From the NCBI GenBank assembly GCA_003415625.1, contig PYIU01000005.1:2423001-2487000 (forward strand): a stretch of DNA of 64,000 bases, written 5' to 3'. Under the pieces are notes generated by a model that made no database searches, was not told the origin of the DNA, and saw nothing but the letters and a program-made list of their open reading frames with translations. Each line of letters starts with the position of its first letter. Positions within the stretch are counted from its first letter, which is position 1. Origin of the DNA: Aquanectria penicillioides. Lineage: Eukaryota; Ascomycota; Sordariomycetes; Hypocreales; Nectriaceae. Below are positions 1-11,085 of the stretch, one piece after another. A program made the position numbers and the translations under genes.

Positions 1-2495
1 TAATGATACCAATATTTTTCAACCGTGGGAGCTCCTGGTTGTAGGAGCAGTTGTATGTCTCTGATGTATGCTGGTGATTTTCTTCGTTCGGCCTCATCGG
101 TGGAGACATGTCTAAACAGAATAGACCCAGGGCTGTCCTTTTGCCCATCGTGTCTCATGCGCTTGAAGGCCCTAGAAATCCACTTCGAATAGTGCATCAG
201 TAATATCCTTACCCCTAATATCGCACACTCTCGAGATAGAACCAAACTCGAGAATGTCTCAAGTGAACATATTGGGTCCAAATTGGTAGTATAATTCATC
301 GATAACATCGTTGCTATGCAGGCCCGACGTGAGTTCGTCATGCCAGCAGTGATATCAATGCTTTATTAGTGTCTGCGCCACTGTACTGAGGCCTAGAAAC
401 AGGCGATGCATTTGGTATTCGCCTTGACAAATGAGCATGCGACGGCAACAAACCTGGGTGTTTATCGCTATTCTTTAGGCATTGGGGCTCGAAATTTTGA
501 AGGTATTGTCACGAGGGTGATATAAATTATCAATTGCAAAAAGTCTCTACGCGATTAAGCATGGGACCCATCCTAACTGAACCCATGATGCTAACATCCT
601 CATATATTGCTTTGGAATTCAAGTAATTTGAAGTCTCAAAACATCATTCTTCCAATACTAAAATTACATCTCATGATACAATGGATAAATCGACTAAGTC
701 TATTTCAGTTGATTAGATACATTTTGTCAGAATTGTGTGTAACCGAAGAAGCGGATACGAGTTTAGACCGGATGGATGACCGAAACGCGGACACGCACTC
801 GTACGGAAATGAATATCACGTTAAAGTGTAAAGAAAATAGTTGCTTCCTTCTTCTTCAATCTTGCTCTATTCCAAGTACGCACCTGCCAATTGAGTCAAT
901 AATTGACTTATCAAGAGCCATGATGGACGTTTACGAGACACTGGTGACACGATTCTTTTTTTCAAGGACCCGCTGATCACGATTGGGGAAAGATGTTGAT
1001 GAATAACTAAACGAATGACGGATAATGAGTAAAACTAGGCCGGAATTCATTTTGGGCAGCAATGTTTTAAAGTCAGGCTTTGCAATCATGCCAAGCATCT
1101 GATTGATAGACTTAAACCGTGTCTTAGGTGTTTGTGTATTCACTGGCATGGATGAGTCCCTTGCCTATATGCCTCTCTCTGCAGTCCCCCACTTGAGCGA
1201 CAGCGAGGGAATAGTTACACAATAACTGAACAGACAGGAGTCTGCCACCGCCTGATGCAACTGAGATGGACATGCGGGCATGGACCCAATAAGTAGCCAG
1301 CATGCTGTGCCACCCTTCTCGAGCTCGCAATCCTTTCAACGACGTCGTCTCCCTAAATTCCTTATTTTAGATAATCTCCAATAGGGTAAGCGAGGAGACT
1401 TGCAATCAGACAAATAACTAATCAGTCTCGGTCATGAGCCGTGCGATCTATCAAGACATGTCTCAGGCATCACTATCGAGGAAATTGGCCTATTTCCTCC
1501 TCAAACCTTCCATGAAGTGAATTTTTTTTTTTTTCGGTATGCCTCCCCTCGCCACGTATCATGTTTCTCCCCTTCCTTGGGCCACAAGCCAACGTCAAGC
1601 GGGTAATTCTACAATGTCAGGCCCGACTGCATGAAACCCTTGCGCGAACCGCACCGCACGATAGTCGAATCCGATCCGTCCCCTCCCACTAGCCGCATGC
1701 CAGGGCTGACACCAATGCAGGCCACAGGGAGGGAGCGGTCAGGCTCAATGCATGTCTGGCGTCCAGCGTCCAGTGAATTGCAGCTTATCGTGGCCCATCT
1801 GACCATTTATCCAATTCAGCCCGTCGACCTGATTGCTGATTCGCTACGTAAATACACAGCTGCTGCATTGTTGGATGTGGAGACCTGGTTCTTCATTACC
1901 TGCCAAAGTCCGTGGGGAAACTACTCCAGTTCGGGAGCTTATGGCTTTATTATTACTCCAACCTGCTCTCGTCTCGCCCAATTCACTTAGAACTAGCCAA
2001 AGCGACGCTAGCTAGGAAACCTAGGATACCACCCTGTAAGCTCGCCTGTCTAGTCTACCCAGCCCGCCAGGTCTCGACCTCTCTTAGATGCCGGGGACCT
2101 GGCGTGCCGTTCCAAATCCTGGCCGGATACCTATATATGCCGGTCTGATACGTGGCACTATCGCCACCATCTGTTGCCGTTCCGGGCCCGCTGCAGTTGC
2201 GCGAGACCAATTGCTACCATATTGATCATATAACGGGTGCCGTAAGGTCTTTGAGAAAAACCCGCCCTTCGTATCGCACCCATGACCGGGTCTTGGTTCT
2301 AAACATGCACCCAATAGCGGCGGCGGCCTCACGAGGTATTTGGCCAGCACCATGTCCAATCAGAAAGCTTGTGCATCCTCCTCCGGCCATTACTAGTGAT
2401 TGATTGCAAGCTGGATGTTAATAAAAAAAAAAAAAAAAAAAAAGCCGGGCCATGTTCAATCACGATATCTCATTGCGTTGTAGACAAATTGTCCC
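1..2495. other. Intergenic region, no gene recognised
   Basis: Only short overlapping open frames on both strands, none resembling a protein I know and none joined by convincing splice sites. Composition is mixed and not strongly AT-biased. A run of 21 A lies at 2423-2443, just downstream of the RPAP1-like stop codon on the opposite strand. The left edge could hold distal regulatory DNA of a gene outside the window, but nothing shows this. Confidence 0.6.
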
Positions 2496-3767
2496 TTACC
2501 GGCCTTTGAATTTCTCCTTCCAACCTCCCTTTTCAAACAACCAAAGGGCCTCTGTTGCATATGCACGACTGCCTTGATGCCCACCTTCTCCCATGGCCGC
2601 CTCCATCAAGCTGTCTAAAACTCGCCCTTTCTTGACCGAGCTCCAAACACCCATGGCGATAGGATCATCCGCCGTCTTGCCCCACTCGCCATGGCCTAGT
2701 CGATAAAGAATTCTCCCCAGTGTCTGATACGCCATGCATCTTTGAGCAGGGACCGCGCTGCGGGCGAGATGCGCAAGTTCTGCGACGGTGTATCCTGCGG
2801 CTTCTGGGGCCTCGCCATGGTGGTGAAGGCCTTTGGAAGAGGGTATAGACCGACTGACACGCGGCGAGAGGAACCGCCCTTGGAAATCGAACCTCAATGC
2901 GGCGATTGGGATCTCAGGGTGGGGATAATACGAAGAATCCTTATCGGCCGGACTGTTCTCGGTGGGAATGGGCGCCATCCAAGCAAGCTTGCTCGGGTCG
3001 GCAGGGAGGTTGGGGAAGTATTTCTCATGGAGAGTAGCAAGGAAGTCTGGATCGGAGGGATCGAGATCGGGGAGAGACGGAGGGGCGGGGAAGTGAGTCG
3101 ACTTTGGGAGGTCGGTGATTGGGAACACGTCGGGTGGTATCTGGGTAGGTGCTTCGTCTTCATCGTAATCTTCTGCAATATTCTTGGTCGAAGTTGTGAT
3201 GGGATGTGAGGCTTTAGCCCTCGGGGCAGGTTCTGGCTCTTGCGACGAGGCCTTCAGTGGGCTCGATTTGGTGGTGTCGTCGATCTTTATTTCTGGAGGT
3301 GGTGGCATGGGTGCCTTGGGTTCCTCCGATGTCTTAGACGGCGGAGGGTCGAATGGAGAAGGACCAACAGATTCGTCAATATTTGCGCGCTGGAGAAGTC
3401 TCTGGATGAGGGCGGGATTCAAGCCGTTCATGATGTCCTCTTGCGCTTGGGCGATTTCGCCCGCAGTCATGCTGGCAATCTTTTGTCGGTTTTCTTGATC
3501 GATGCGGTTTCTCTCGACCTCTTCAAAGCCCTTGGCTTTAGACTCTCCAGCTTCTTTCGGGGCAAGCTGCTTCTGCGGCCGAGGCCGAGAGCCAGGGTCC
3601 TCTCCAGCAGCCTGGGCAGCACGCTGCTGCTTAAAAGCGGAATTCCTCCATCGCCGCTTGTGCTGCGGGAACCCGGTGGAGGAGATAGGATGGTCGGCGA
3701 ACTCAACGGGTTTCTTCTCTCCAGAGTCGCGCTCGACAATGTCGCCGATGAGCAGAGAGGAATCCAT
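2496..3767 (-). CDS. RBA50: RPAP1/Rba50-like RNA polymerase II-associated protein
   Basis: A single uninterrupted frame of 423 codons. The RPAP1 family helps assemble RNA polymerase II in the cytoplasm before nuclear import; yeast Rba50 is of similar size (about 440 residues), whereas animal RPAP1 is far longer. Two family signatures are visible: an RPAP1_N-type helix (MNGLNPALIQRLLQRA, about residues 112-127) after a segment reading MTAGEIAQAQEDI, and an RPAP1_C-type block near residue 288 (ALRFDFQGRFL). The stretch between them is proline-, serine- and acid-rich and probably disordered. The C-terminus (about 320-423) is helical and reads as a degenerate Armadillo-like tail. The start at 3767 is the first Met and begins the conserved MDSSLLIGDIVER-type N-terminus. 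Family membership is well supported; the gene symbol is by analogy with yeast. Confidence 0.88.
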   Translation of the reverse strand: MDSSLLIGDIVERDSGEKKPVEFADHPISSTGFPQHKRRWRNSAFKQQRAAQAAGEDPGSRPRPQKQLAPKEAGESKAKGFEEVERNRIDQENRQKIASMTAGEIAQAQEDIMNGLNPALIQRLLQRANIDESVGPSPFDPPPSKTSEEPKAPMPPPPEIKIDDTTKSSPLKASSQEPEPAPRAKASHPITTSTKNIAEDYDEDEAPTQIPPDVFPITDLPKSTHFPAPPSLPDLDPSDPDFLATLHEKYFPNLPADPSKLAWMAPIPTENSPADKDSSYYPHPEIPIAALRFDFQGRFLSPRVSRSIPSSKGLHHHGEAPEAAGYTVAELAHLARSAVPAQRCMAYQTLGRILYRLGHGEWGKTADDPIAMGVWSSVKKGRVLDSLMEAAMGEGGHQGSRAYATEALWLFEKGGWKEKFKGR

Positions 3768-6700
3768 GACGGGAGTGGTGATTTCGTCTGATGACGACGT
3801 TACAATGCCGGCGATGGTTACGAAATCATTTTTTGGTGGTGGAGGCCTGGAAGTGGCGGGGAGAAATCTGGAGTGGGGCGGCGCTCAGCTTGGAAGGCCC
3901 CACCTTTTTCATCCGTTGGTGGCGGACATAACCGCCTGGCATCCGCCTAGCACATGCCACCTGAAATGCGGAGGAACCCCAAATTCAGCGGCTGGTAAGC
4001 GAACATGTAAAAAGCGGCTACGAAAAAAAAAAAAAAAAAAAAAAAAAAAGAAGACGAAGAATGCGACGTAGGAATCGGTGCTGCCAGACGGAGAGAATGC
4101 AAGTTAAAAGAGACAATGTCTAGCTTCCTGTTGCGGGATGGCGGATTCAGTTCGCATCATTATTCGTCAGTGTCGGGCGATATGAGACGATAAATTGCGG
4201 GCTTATTTTGCAGCGTACCTACCTAGGTAGGCAATCAATGCTCCTGGGAAAAAATACATTCCAGCCTGAAACGTGGGTGCGGAAATTTGTCGGCTTTTCT
4301 TTGCCAGCAAGACTTGTACCAACAATGCAAAGAACACTTAGGAGTTAGCAGAGCCCATCGAAGAAAATCGATAGCAATGCGCAGTAATTGTTGATCCTGG
4401 TCCATCGCATTGTCCATTTCGCGTAGTTTTCCTTCTGTTAATGCGTTTCCATCAGATTTTCTAGGGTCTCGTTGAAATAGCAATTTCCCGGGCTGAAGCA
4501 TCTCGCACCGCCACAGATTGATTGGGGTGTTGGGTGCATTAGCGCCGATCGATCCCCCCTCTTCCTTCCGGAGTTCCAGAAACGGAGCGCCACAGGGGTT
4601 TCCTGATACGTACCCTGTACTCCGCGGCCGGGGTCTGGTAAAAACAAAAACACGCCAGACAGACAATGGGCGATTGGGGGTTCTACAACCAACCCACACT
4701 CTACGACAAGTCTTTCAGTCTGAGTGAGACAACAGGATGCCTTGCGATTTTATTGGTTTCACTCTCACTGCGCGAGATTCATTGGTAAAGTTTCACAGCA
4801 GGACCTGTTTCCCCTGTAGTGAAACTCTGCGGGGCAGAGCACCAAAGGTAAACCCCGTGGTGACAGCTGGCGAAGAAAAAAAGTAATGTTGGATGCACCG
4901 GAGCCCAGCGGATGACTCTGTCTGACCAATGACTCTGGTGGCATGCAACTTGCTTTGTGATCACAAAGGAACTAGTGCTAACTAGAACTGGGGTTTCATC
5001 AGACATAGTAGGCCTTTTTTTTTAATCCCCTTTCTCTTTCCCTTTTCCCTTTTTTTTTTTTTTTTTTTTTTATAACTGAGTGACGAATGCCGAGATGCGT
5101 TGTGTGACCGAGCGCTGGGTCCCCCCTACCTTGCAGGGTCAATCGGCAAGGGACAAGTGACGATCACACAAGTTTGGACGATGGCATGGGAAACTGCCCC
5201 GAATAGGAGATACGTAGAGAAAGCAAAGTGCATATGACGGATGGAGAAGAACGTTAAACAACGCATCTTGGTTCTGGCTCCTTTTCTCGTTTGCGACAAG
5301 ACATCGCGTGGTGTCTTGGCTTTTCCACTTTAATAGTGACTAGGTCAGGTAGGTAGGCTGGTTGGTGCAGGCAGGCAAACGGGACCCAACCTGGGTAGAT
5401 AGGTACTTTGGAGGGAGGGACGGAGGTAGGGATGTGAGGCAATGAAGCGAGGTGAGTACGTACCCAGCCACAGCCACATGGAGTTACCGAAAAAACGATA
5501 AATGTGGCTGGCTCTGGTTTAGCCCTTGGTCCTGGCTGCACCCGCGCTTGTCGGCCCAAAGACGCTAGATCCCTGTCGGCATGCCGCGCCTAAGCTTGGT
5601 TCAACGTTCACGGAAGCAGACAACCAAGCACACAGCAGAAAGGACGCCGCAGGGATGACCAGGGGTCGCCGGGCTCCCCCAGGTGGGTTCCTCGAGCCGA
5701 CGGGAACAGTTGATAGGACCCTGTCACCCGCGGAGGTACCCTGCTCTGGCATCCCTGGCCTCCATGCCTGGGGTGTAGAGAAGCTCGGGGAGGTCAGTCG
5801 TCTGGCCTCACGTACGGAGTACATGGTACCTCTTCCCTTTTGTGTTTATTCTTGGTCCGGTAGCCCCACGCCTAGGTAGGTACGCTTATCCACTCACCCG
5901 CGCTCCGACGCACCCAAGCCTCGCTCGCAGGACAGGACGTACGTCGGACCGGGTACGTCTGTTGCACGTTTCCGCATTGGGGAGCTTTGAGCTCCGGCCT
6001 TTGGCTTTGGGAAGCAGCATTGTCTTGTCGTTGGTAGTCTCGTAGCGCACGGAGTAGTGTGCGTGTGTCGGCCTTGGGAATCTGGCTCCGATGCCCTTCC
6101 CTTCCCCTTCCCCTTCCCTTCCCTTCGCGTATGGCAGGTAGGTCGATTGAGGTATCCTGTCCGTGCTTTGTCCTTGGCTCTCACACGGCTTTTTCTTTTT
6201 GGTTTGTCCATTTGCCAGCCGATAGCCCCTCCGCTAAACCCGGCTGATGCTCAATATCTCTCTCGCTCTCATCTCTTGTCTCGTCGTGTTGTCATACACT
6301 TGGCGGCTTTTGCCCAGCGCACACCCCCCAGTCCAGTCAGCCCGCCCCCTCCCATCCTCCTTCCCCAATCCGCGCAGGCCATCTGATGCCGTATCAACTG
6401 TGACTGACGGTCTGGTCTGAGGTGACGATGGCGTTGCTACTATTCATTCGTGCACTCCGGAGCGTCGTGTCGTCTGGACTGACTCGTTCCCTCCGCCCCT
6501 CTTTGCGGTTTGCGGCTTTCTCTCTCTTGTTGTTCTTCCCACACACCCCTTCCCTTCCTTTCGATCCCTTCCCTGTCTCGCTCCCATCCCAGCTCCTCTC
6601 CTCCCACTTCCCTCTCCCTCTTCCGTTGTTGGCTCCTGCTTTGACCCCATCCCCATCCCATCCCCATCCCCATCCGCCATCCGCTTTCCGCTATCCGCTA

Positions 6701-7937
6701 TTCACCCATTCATTCACCCGTCCACACAATCCGCCGCATCCACATCCACATCCACATCCACATCCACGTCCCATCCCCCCTCGACCCTTGGCTGATGACC
6801 ATCCGTCCACCCCAGAGGACCGAGGCCGATGTTTAATTCGCGTTTAATAATAAAATTTCCCATTGCCATAATCATGCTGGCCCGGCCCCCCCTCTCGTTT
6901 CCTCGTGCCGGTGTCGTGCGCGCGCAGCAGCATGTAGCAGCAGGCAAAGCAGCAAGCTGCTGGCTTGCCCCGTTTTTCTCCTTCCCGCCAGAAAATAAGA
7001 AATGTTGTCGTCCCGAAAAAAAAAACGTAGCCATCCCCATTTCCCATTTCCTCTCCATTTTCCCTTTCTCCCTCCTCCTCTCAACACCGCCCACGCCTTT
7101 TTTCTTCAACAACAACACTGCGTAATCTGGTCGGATTTGCTCAAATCCATCAATTCGGCATCGTTCCTGTATCCGCACCATCGCAAAATCACCACCACCT
7201 GCTGCGCCTGGAGCTGCAGTATCCGCCGCCGGCCTCGAATCCGTCTGTCCCCCGCATCTAGGCCCCTTTTTGCGCCGTGCAGCCCGCTCCATCGCCGCCG
7301 TCGTCGCCCGACCCAGCGTTGTGAGGCTATTCAGAGACGCAGCTCCACCACCCACCATCCCCACTTTCTGGCCACTCACAGCCCGACGACGTTCCCGGCC
7401 ACGCAGCCCGCCATCCACTCGACCACTGTACTTTGTACCTGACCAAACCCAGGCCCAGGCCATTGTGCAGCGCTGTGTACTTCGTACCTTCCCCAGGTAT
7501 TGTCGGTTCAGGTGGTTGCAGCGCACCTTGCTCATCGACCACCAACCACCGATCGCCGCCCACCCAATCAAACAATCAATCATCAATCATCGCCAACTCA
7601 ATTCTTTATTTCTCCTCGTCCTCCATTCAACGCCGAATGCTTTGAATAACTGTCCCCAATCCGCGCTCCTCCTCTTTTTTTTTTTTTTTTTTTTTTTCCC
7701 TTCTTTTTTTTCCTGTTTCCTTTTCTTCCCTCTCTTGTTTCCTTTATTCTCCCCCTCTCGTTTCTCGCTCGCTGCTCATGATTCCTGCTTGCGGTCCTGG
7801 CCACTCATCTCCTCCCGCACGCTAGTCTCCCATAGGCGGAGCACTCTCAGCCTCGCGCCGCCTCAGTGCATCAAACGCAGCACCCTGGATTATTTCCTGT
7901 TTCCTGCATCCACAACGCCGCGATTGGTGACACGGCC
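3768..7937. other. Long pyrimidine-rich intergenic region and 5' leader of the Hpc2-like gene
   Basis: No conserved coding potential on either strand. It holds A27 (4023-4049), T22 (5050-5071), T23 (7675-7697), a 14-bp perfect palindrome CCTACCTAGGTAGG (4218-4231), CCTAGGTAGGTAC (5871-5883), TACGGAGTAC (5813-5822), and from about 6080 onward a continuous C/T-rich strand with simple repeats. The last 1-2 kb probably act as promoter and untranslated leader for the gene starting at 7938; several upstream ATGs exist, so any long leader would carry upstream reading frames. This function is inferred from position. Confidence 0.55.
6080..6770 (+). repeat. Pyrimidine-rich simple repeats
   Basis: Three simple repeats occur within a C/T-rich strand: CCCTTCC units near 6088-6125, (CATCCC) units near 6645-6678, and (CCACAT)n near 6737-6768. 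The + strand is nearly purine-free over long stretches. They lie upstream of the Hpc2-like gene and may be a nucleosome-poor promoter; that role is inferred. Confidence 0.7.
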
Positions 7938-9945
7938 ATGTCGCGATACGACTCCTCCGCCGGGGAGTTATCCTCGCCCCCCTCCGGCTCTCTTTCAGAG
8001 CCAGGGTCCCCTTCGCGGCAACCTGCTCGCCGCCGCAGCGACATGATTGTTGTCCAAGACGATCAACGCGACCAGCATGACCCGCAACAAGGCGACCAGC
8101 CACCACCGCCTCCCATGCCGGTCCACACTGGCAACGGTCCCCCAAAGAAATACGTCTTGATCGACAACAAGTGGGTGCAGCTGACGGCTGCTGGTGTGCC
8201 CCGAAAGAAGCCTGGTCGCAAGCCTGGCTCCGTGGTGAAGCCCAAGAACGCAGATGGCTCCGACGTCCCCAAGGCCGCCCGCAAGCCTCGAAAGCCTCGC
8301 GATCCGAATGCGCCCCCTATTCAACGAAAGCGCAAGATTGCCTCCGCCGCCGATACCGACACTGACGTGCCCTCGGATTCCAAGTCCCTCGCCGCGGCTG
8401 CCTCGCGCCAGCCACGTGTCTCAGACGTTTCTAACATGACGGCTTCGTCGCCCGTCCAACCGCAACACCACCAACAGCATTCCCACCAGCCAGACCAGCG
8501 TTACTCTCCCAAGATCCCCAAGCGAGAGCATTTCCCTGGGTCTATGCAGAGCATCCTGAACTCGGACCCTCCACAGCCGCCTCCGCAACCATCGCCTCCC
8601 CAAACCACCACGGTTCCCGTTCGCACAAGCGGCCAGAGTTACGATCCCATCCGCGGCAAGATCGATCCTGTTCGCGAGTCAATGGTCTCTCACAACCCCT
8701 ACGCGTCTGCGTCTGGCTCCCCCAGAGCCCCCTCCCAGATGCCTAACCGTTCCCCTACCATTGCCAGCTTGATTGAGCCTTCCGGCCCCCCGACTGTGTC
8801 GCCCAATCACTCGCACAGTACCTACCAGCCGGCCTCGACCACCCAGTCACGATTCCAAGCCCCAGAGTCTTCTCTACCCCCGTCGCCTTCTAATCCTGCA
8901 CGAGGGATTTCGACCCCGACTCCGTCATCGCGTTCTCTGGCTCCAGATGTGAATAAGAATCCTCCCCCACCACCGCCTCCTGTCCAGCGACCCGTAATTA
9001 AGGAATCGAATTTCACCACCATCTCAAATGGCCCAGTTAAGAAGGTGTCGCCTAAACAGAAGCCCCACACTGGTGTGTCAACCCCGAAGACCGACAATCT
9101 CGAAGATCTCCAGGAAAGCGAAGGACGATCTATCCTCGACTTTGGAAGAGCCAAGCCTGGCGAGGAACCCAAAGCCCCCACTATTGTCCTCACCATTCCT
9201 ATCCAATCTGGAGAGACAAACAAATATGTCAATTTTATGCGCATGGCAGAGGACCGCTATGGATGGGACGCTTTGCACCCCCGTCTGGCTGCCAACCGTG
9301 ATAGAAAGGCTCGAATCGCCGCGGCCGCGGCGTCTCTAGAAAAGGCCGAATCTGGCCGTGAATCCGGCGACGAGATGTCAGTTGATCTCTCCGATGGAGA
9401 AGGCAGCAACCCGGAGAATGGCGGTACCAGTGGCCCAGATGCTCAGGCCAAACCCAAGAAGAAGCGCAACTTCAAAGAGGACCAATACGATGTTGACGAC
9501 GACTTCGTTGACGATTCAGAACTCCTCTGGGAAGCACAAGCGGCTGCCAGTCGCGACGGTTTCTTTGTCTACTCAGGACCCTTGGTCCCCGAGGTTGAGA
9601 AACCTGCAGCAGGGTATGTAACTACGATATTGACATTGTTTTCGTTAATATGGCTAACAAGATTGCAGTCACGATGGTCCTCCCAAGCGTGGACGTGGTG
9701 GCCGAGGCAGCCGTGGTGGTGGCCGGGGCGCTTCTACTCGCGGTGGAGGTGGTTCTGGTCGTGGAGGCGGACCTGGTTCTCGCGGCGGTTCTATCACCAG
9801 GAAACCCCGAATCACGAAATCCGAAAAGGCCCAACGCGAACGCGAGAAGGCTGAACGAGAGAGCCTGCTATCTAAGACACCCAGCCACGGTTACTCACTT
9901 CAACCAACGACACCTTCGTTCGCTGTGAGCGAGCTGGGCGCCTAA
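7938..9945 (+). CDS. HPC2: Hpc2/ubinuclein-related subunit of the HIR histone chaperone
   Basis: Two exons, 7938-9613 and 9669-9945, giving 650 residues; the 55-bp intron has donor GTATGT, branch GCTAAC and acceptor TTGCAG. The Hpc2-related domain is plain at about residues 505-552, with the acidic core DVDDDFVDDSELLWE followed by FFVYSGPLVPEVE. In this family that domain contacts histone H3.3/H4 within the HIR/HIRA complex, which deposits histones independently of replication. The N-terminal part carries a basic AT-hook-like patch (PRKKPGRKPGS, about 88-98) and is otherwise proline/serine-rich and disordered. Exon 2 supplies a glycine/arginine-rich tail (about 565-600) and a final charged helix. 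I chose the ATG at 7938 because an in-frame ATG at 7866 would add only an unconserved leader. Without the intron the frame would read through into an unrelated Trp-rich tail. Confidence 0.88.
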
Positions 9946-11085
9946 GAACTAATGCTCACACAATCAAGAGTGCGCCCACATCATGTTGGCGCCGCAACTA
10001 CCGGGCAAGCTAATGGAGCAAGAAAGCGATGCTCGTCATCTTAAGCCTTAATGCCTATTTGAACGAAGCCCTCCAAGTATTACAGGAGGACCACACATCC
10101 CCCCACCTTTCCAAACCATTTTCCTTTTTGCGCATAAAGACATGCCCGCACACTTTTGATGATTCATTTGTTTCTTTTTCTTCATTTTCTCTATTAATTT
10201 CCGCCCTGCGGAACATTGCTGGACCGATTACGGCCTGTTTGCGTTTGGGTCTTTTGGAGAATCGGCGTGTTGTGGCGATTTCACATGTACGGGAAACCCA
10301 GGTCTCGAATTACAGGCGTTCAGAGGGCGAGAGAGGATGTCATGACAAGGGAGGACATTGGGAAGAAAGGCGGGCTGGTAAAGACCAAGGCAGAGGCAGG
10401 GACAAAGAGAAGTGCCCAAATAGGAGGTGGTTCAAACCCCTTGAAGTGGAGATGTAGAATAGGAGTTGATGAAATGTGAAGACGACAAATGGCTCTCTGA
10501 AATCTATAGCCCCCCTCGCAGATTCGGTGTTCAAGACGTGAGATAATATTGAGTGCCCCTATATGCTGTGCAAAATGAAACGGATATACGTATCTCTGTG
10601 TTCTGTGGGTAGGTGTGTGTGTGGCTCTTCATCATGACCACCACATGTCAACTGCCTTCATTGTTTGTTTGACTGACTTGGCTAACTGGCTATTCGAAAA
10701 ATGGATCATCATCCTCTCTGCCTCTGCCCCGTATTTGTGAAAAGATCTCTTTCCTACAAGTCTACTGCTATTTCATGCTTTCCCACACATGGTCCACTAT
10801 GATTTCTCAAGAGAAAAAAAATAAAAGAAAAAAAAAACGAGGACGGTAGACGAGATTGTGTGAATCCTCTCTCGTGTAAGCGAAAACATCCAGCCAGGAA
10901 AAAAAAAAGGCGCTTTTTCCTCCCCCCAATGTTTCACATATCTTTCTTCATCCCCGCAACAACTTGTGAAATTGTTTCGTCTTCGTTTCTTAAGTGCGCT
11001 CGCTTTTGCCTCACCCCCCTCTTCATTTTTCGAAGATAGCTGCTCACGTCCATCTGCTTTCCTCCTCACATAACGAATGCCGCGT
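9946..11085. other. Convergent 3' intergenic region
   Basis: It lies between two genes that converge (Hpc2-like on plus, GGA-like on minus) and should hold both 3' untranslated regions. Open frames here are short and unconserved. Short A-runs occur near 10815-10836 and 10900-10909. Confidence 0.6.

Noticed and set aside
1631..1990. 119-codon open frame on plus in the left intergenic region
   Set aside because: No protein-like composition, no conserved motif, and overlapping open frames of similar length on the other strand.
6714..7586. 290-codon minus-strand frame upstream of the Hpc2-like gene
   Set aside because: Antisense of C/T-rich repeats (Gly, Arg, Val-Asp repeats); no domain resemblance.
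7270..8046. 258-codon frame overlapping the Hpc2-like start
   Set aside because: It is the translation of pyrimidine-rich leader sequence (runs of Phe, Ser, Pro) and overlaps the true coding start in another frame.
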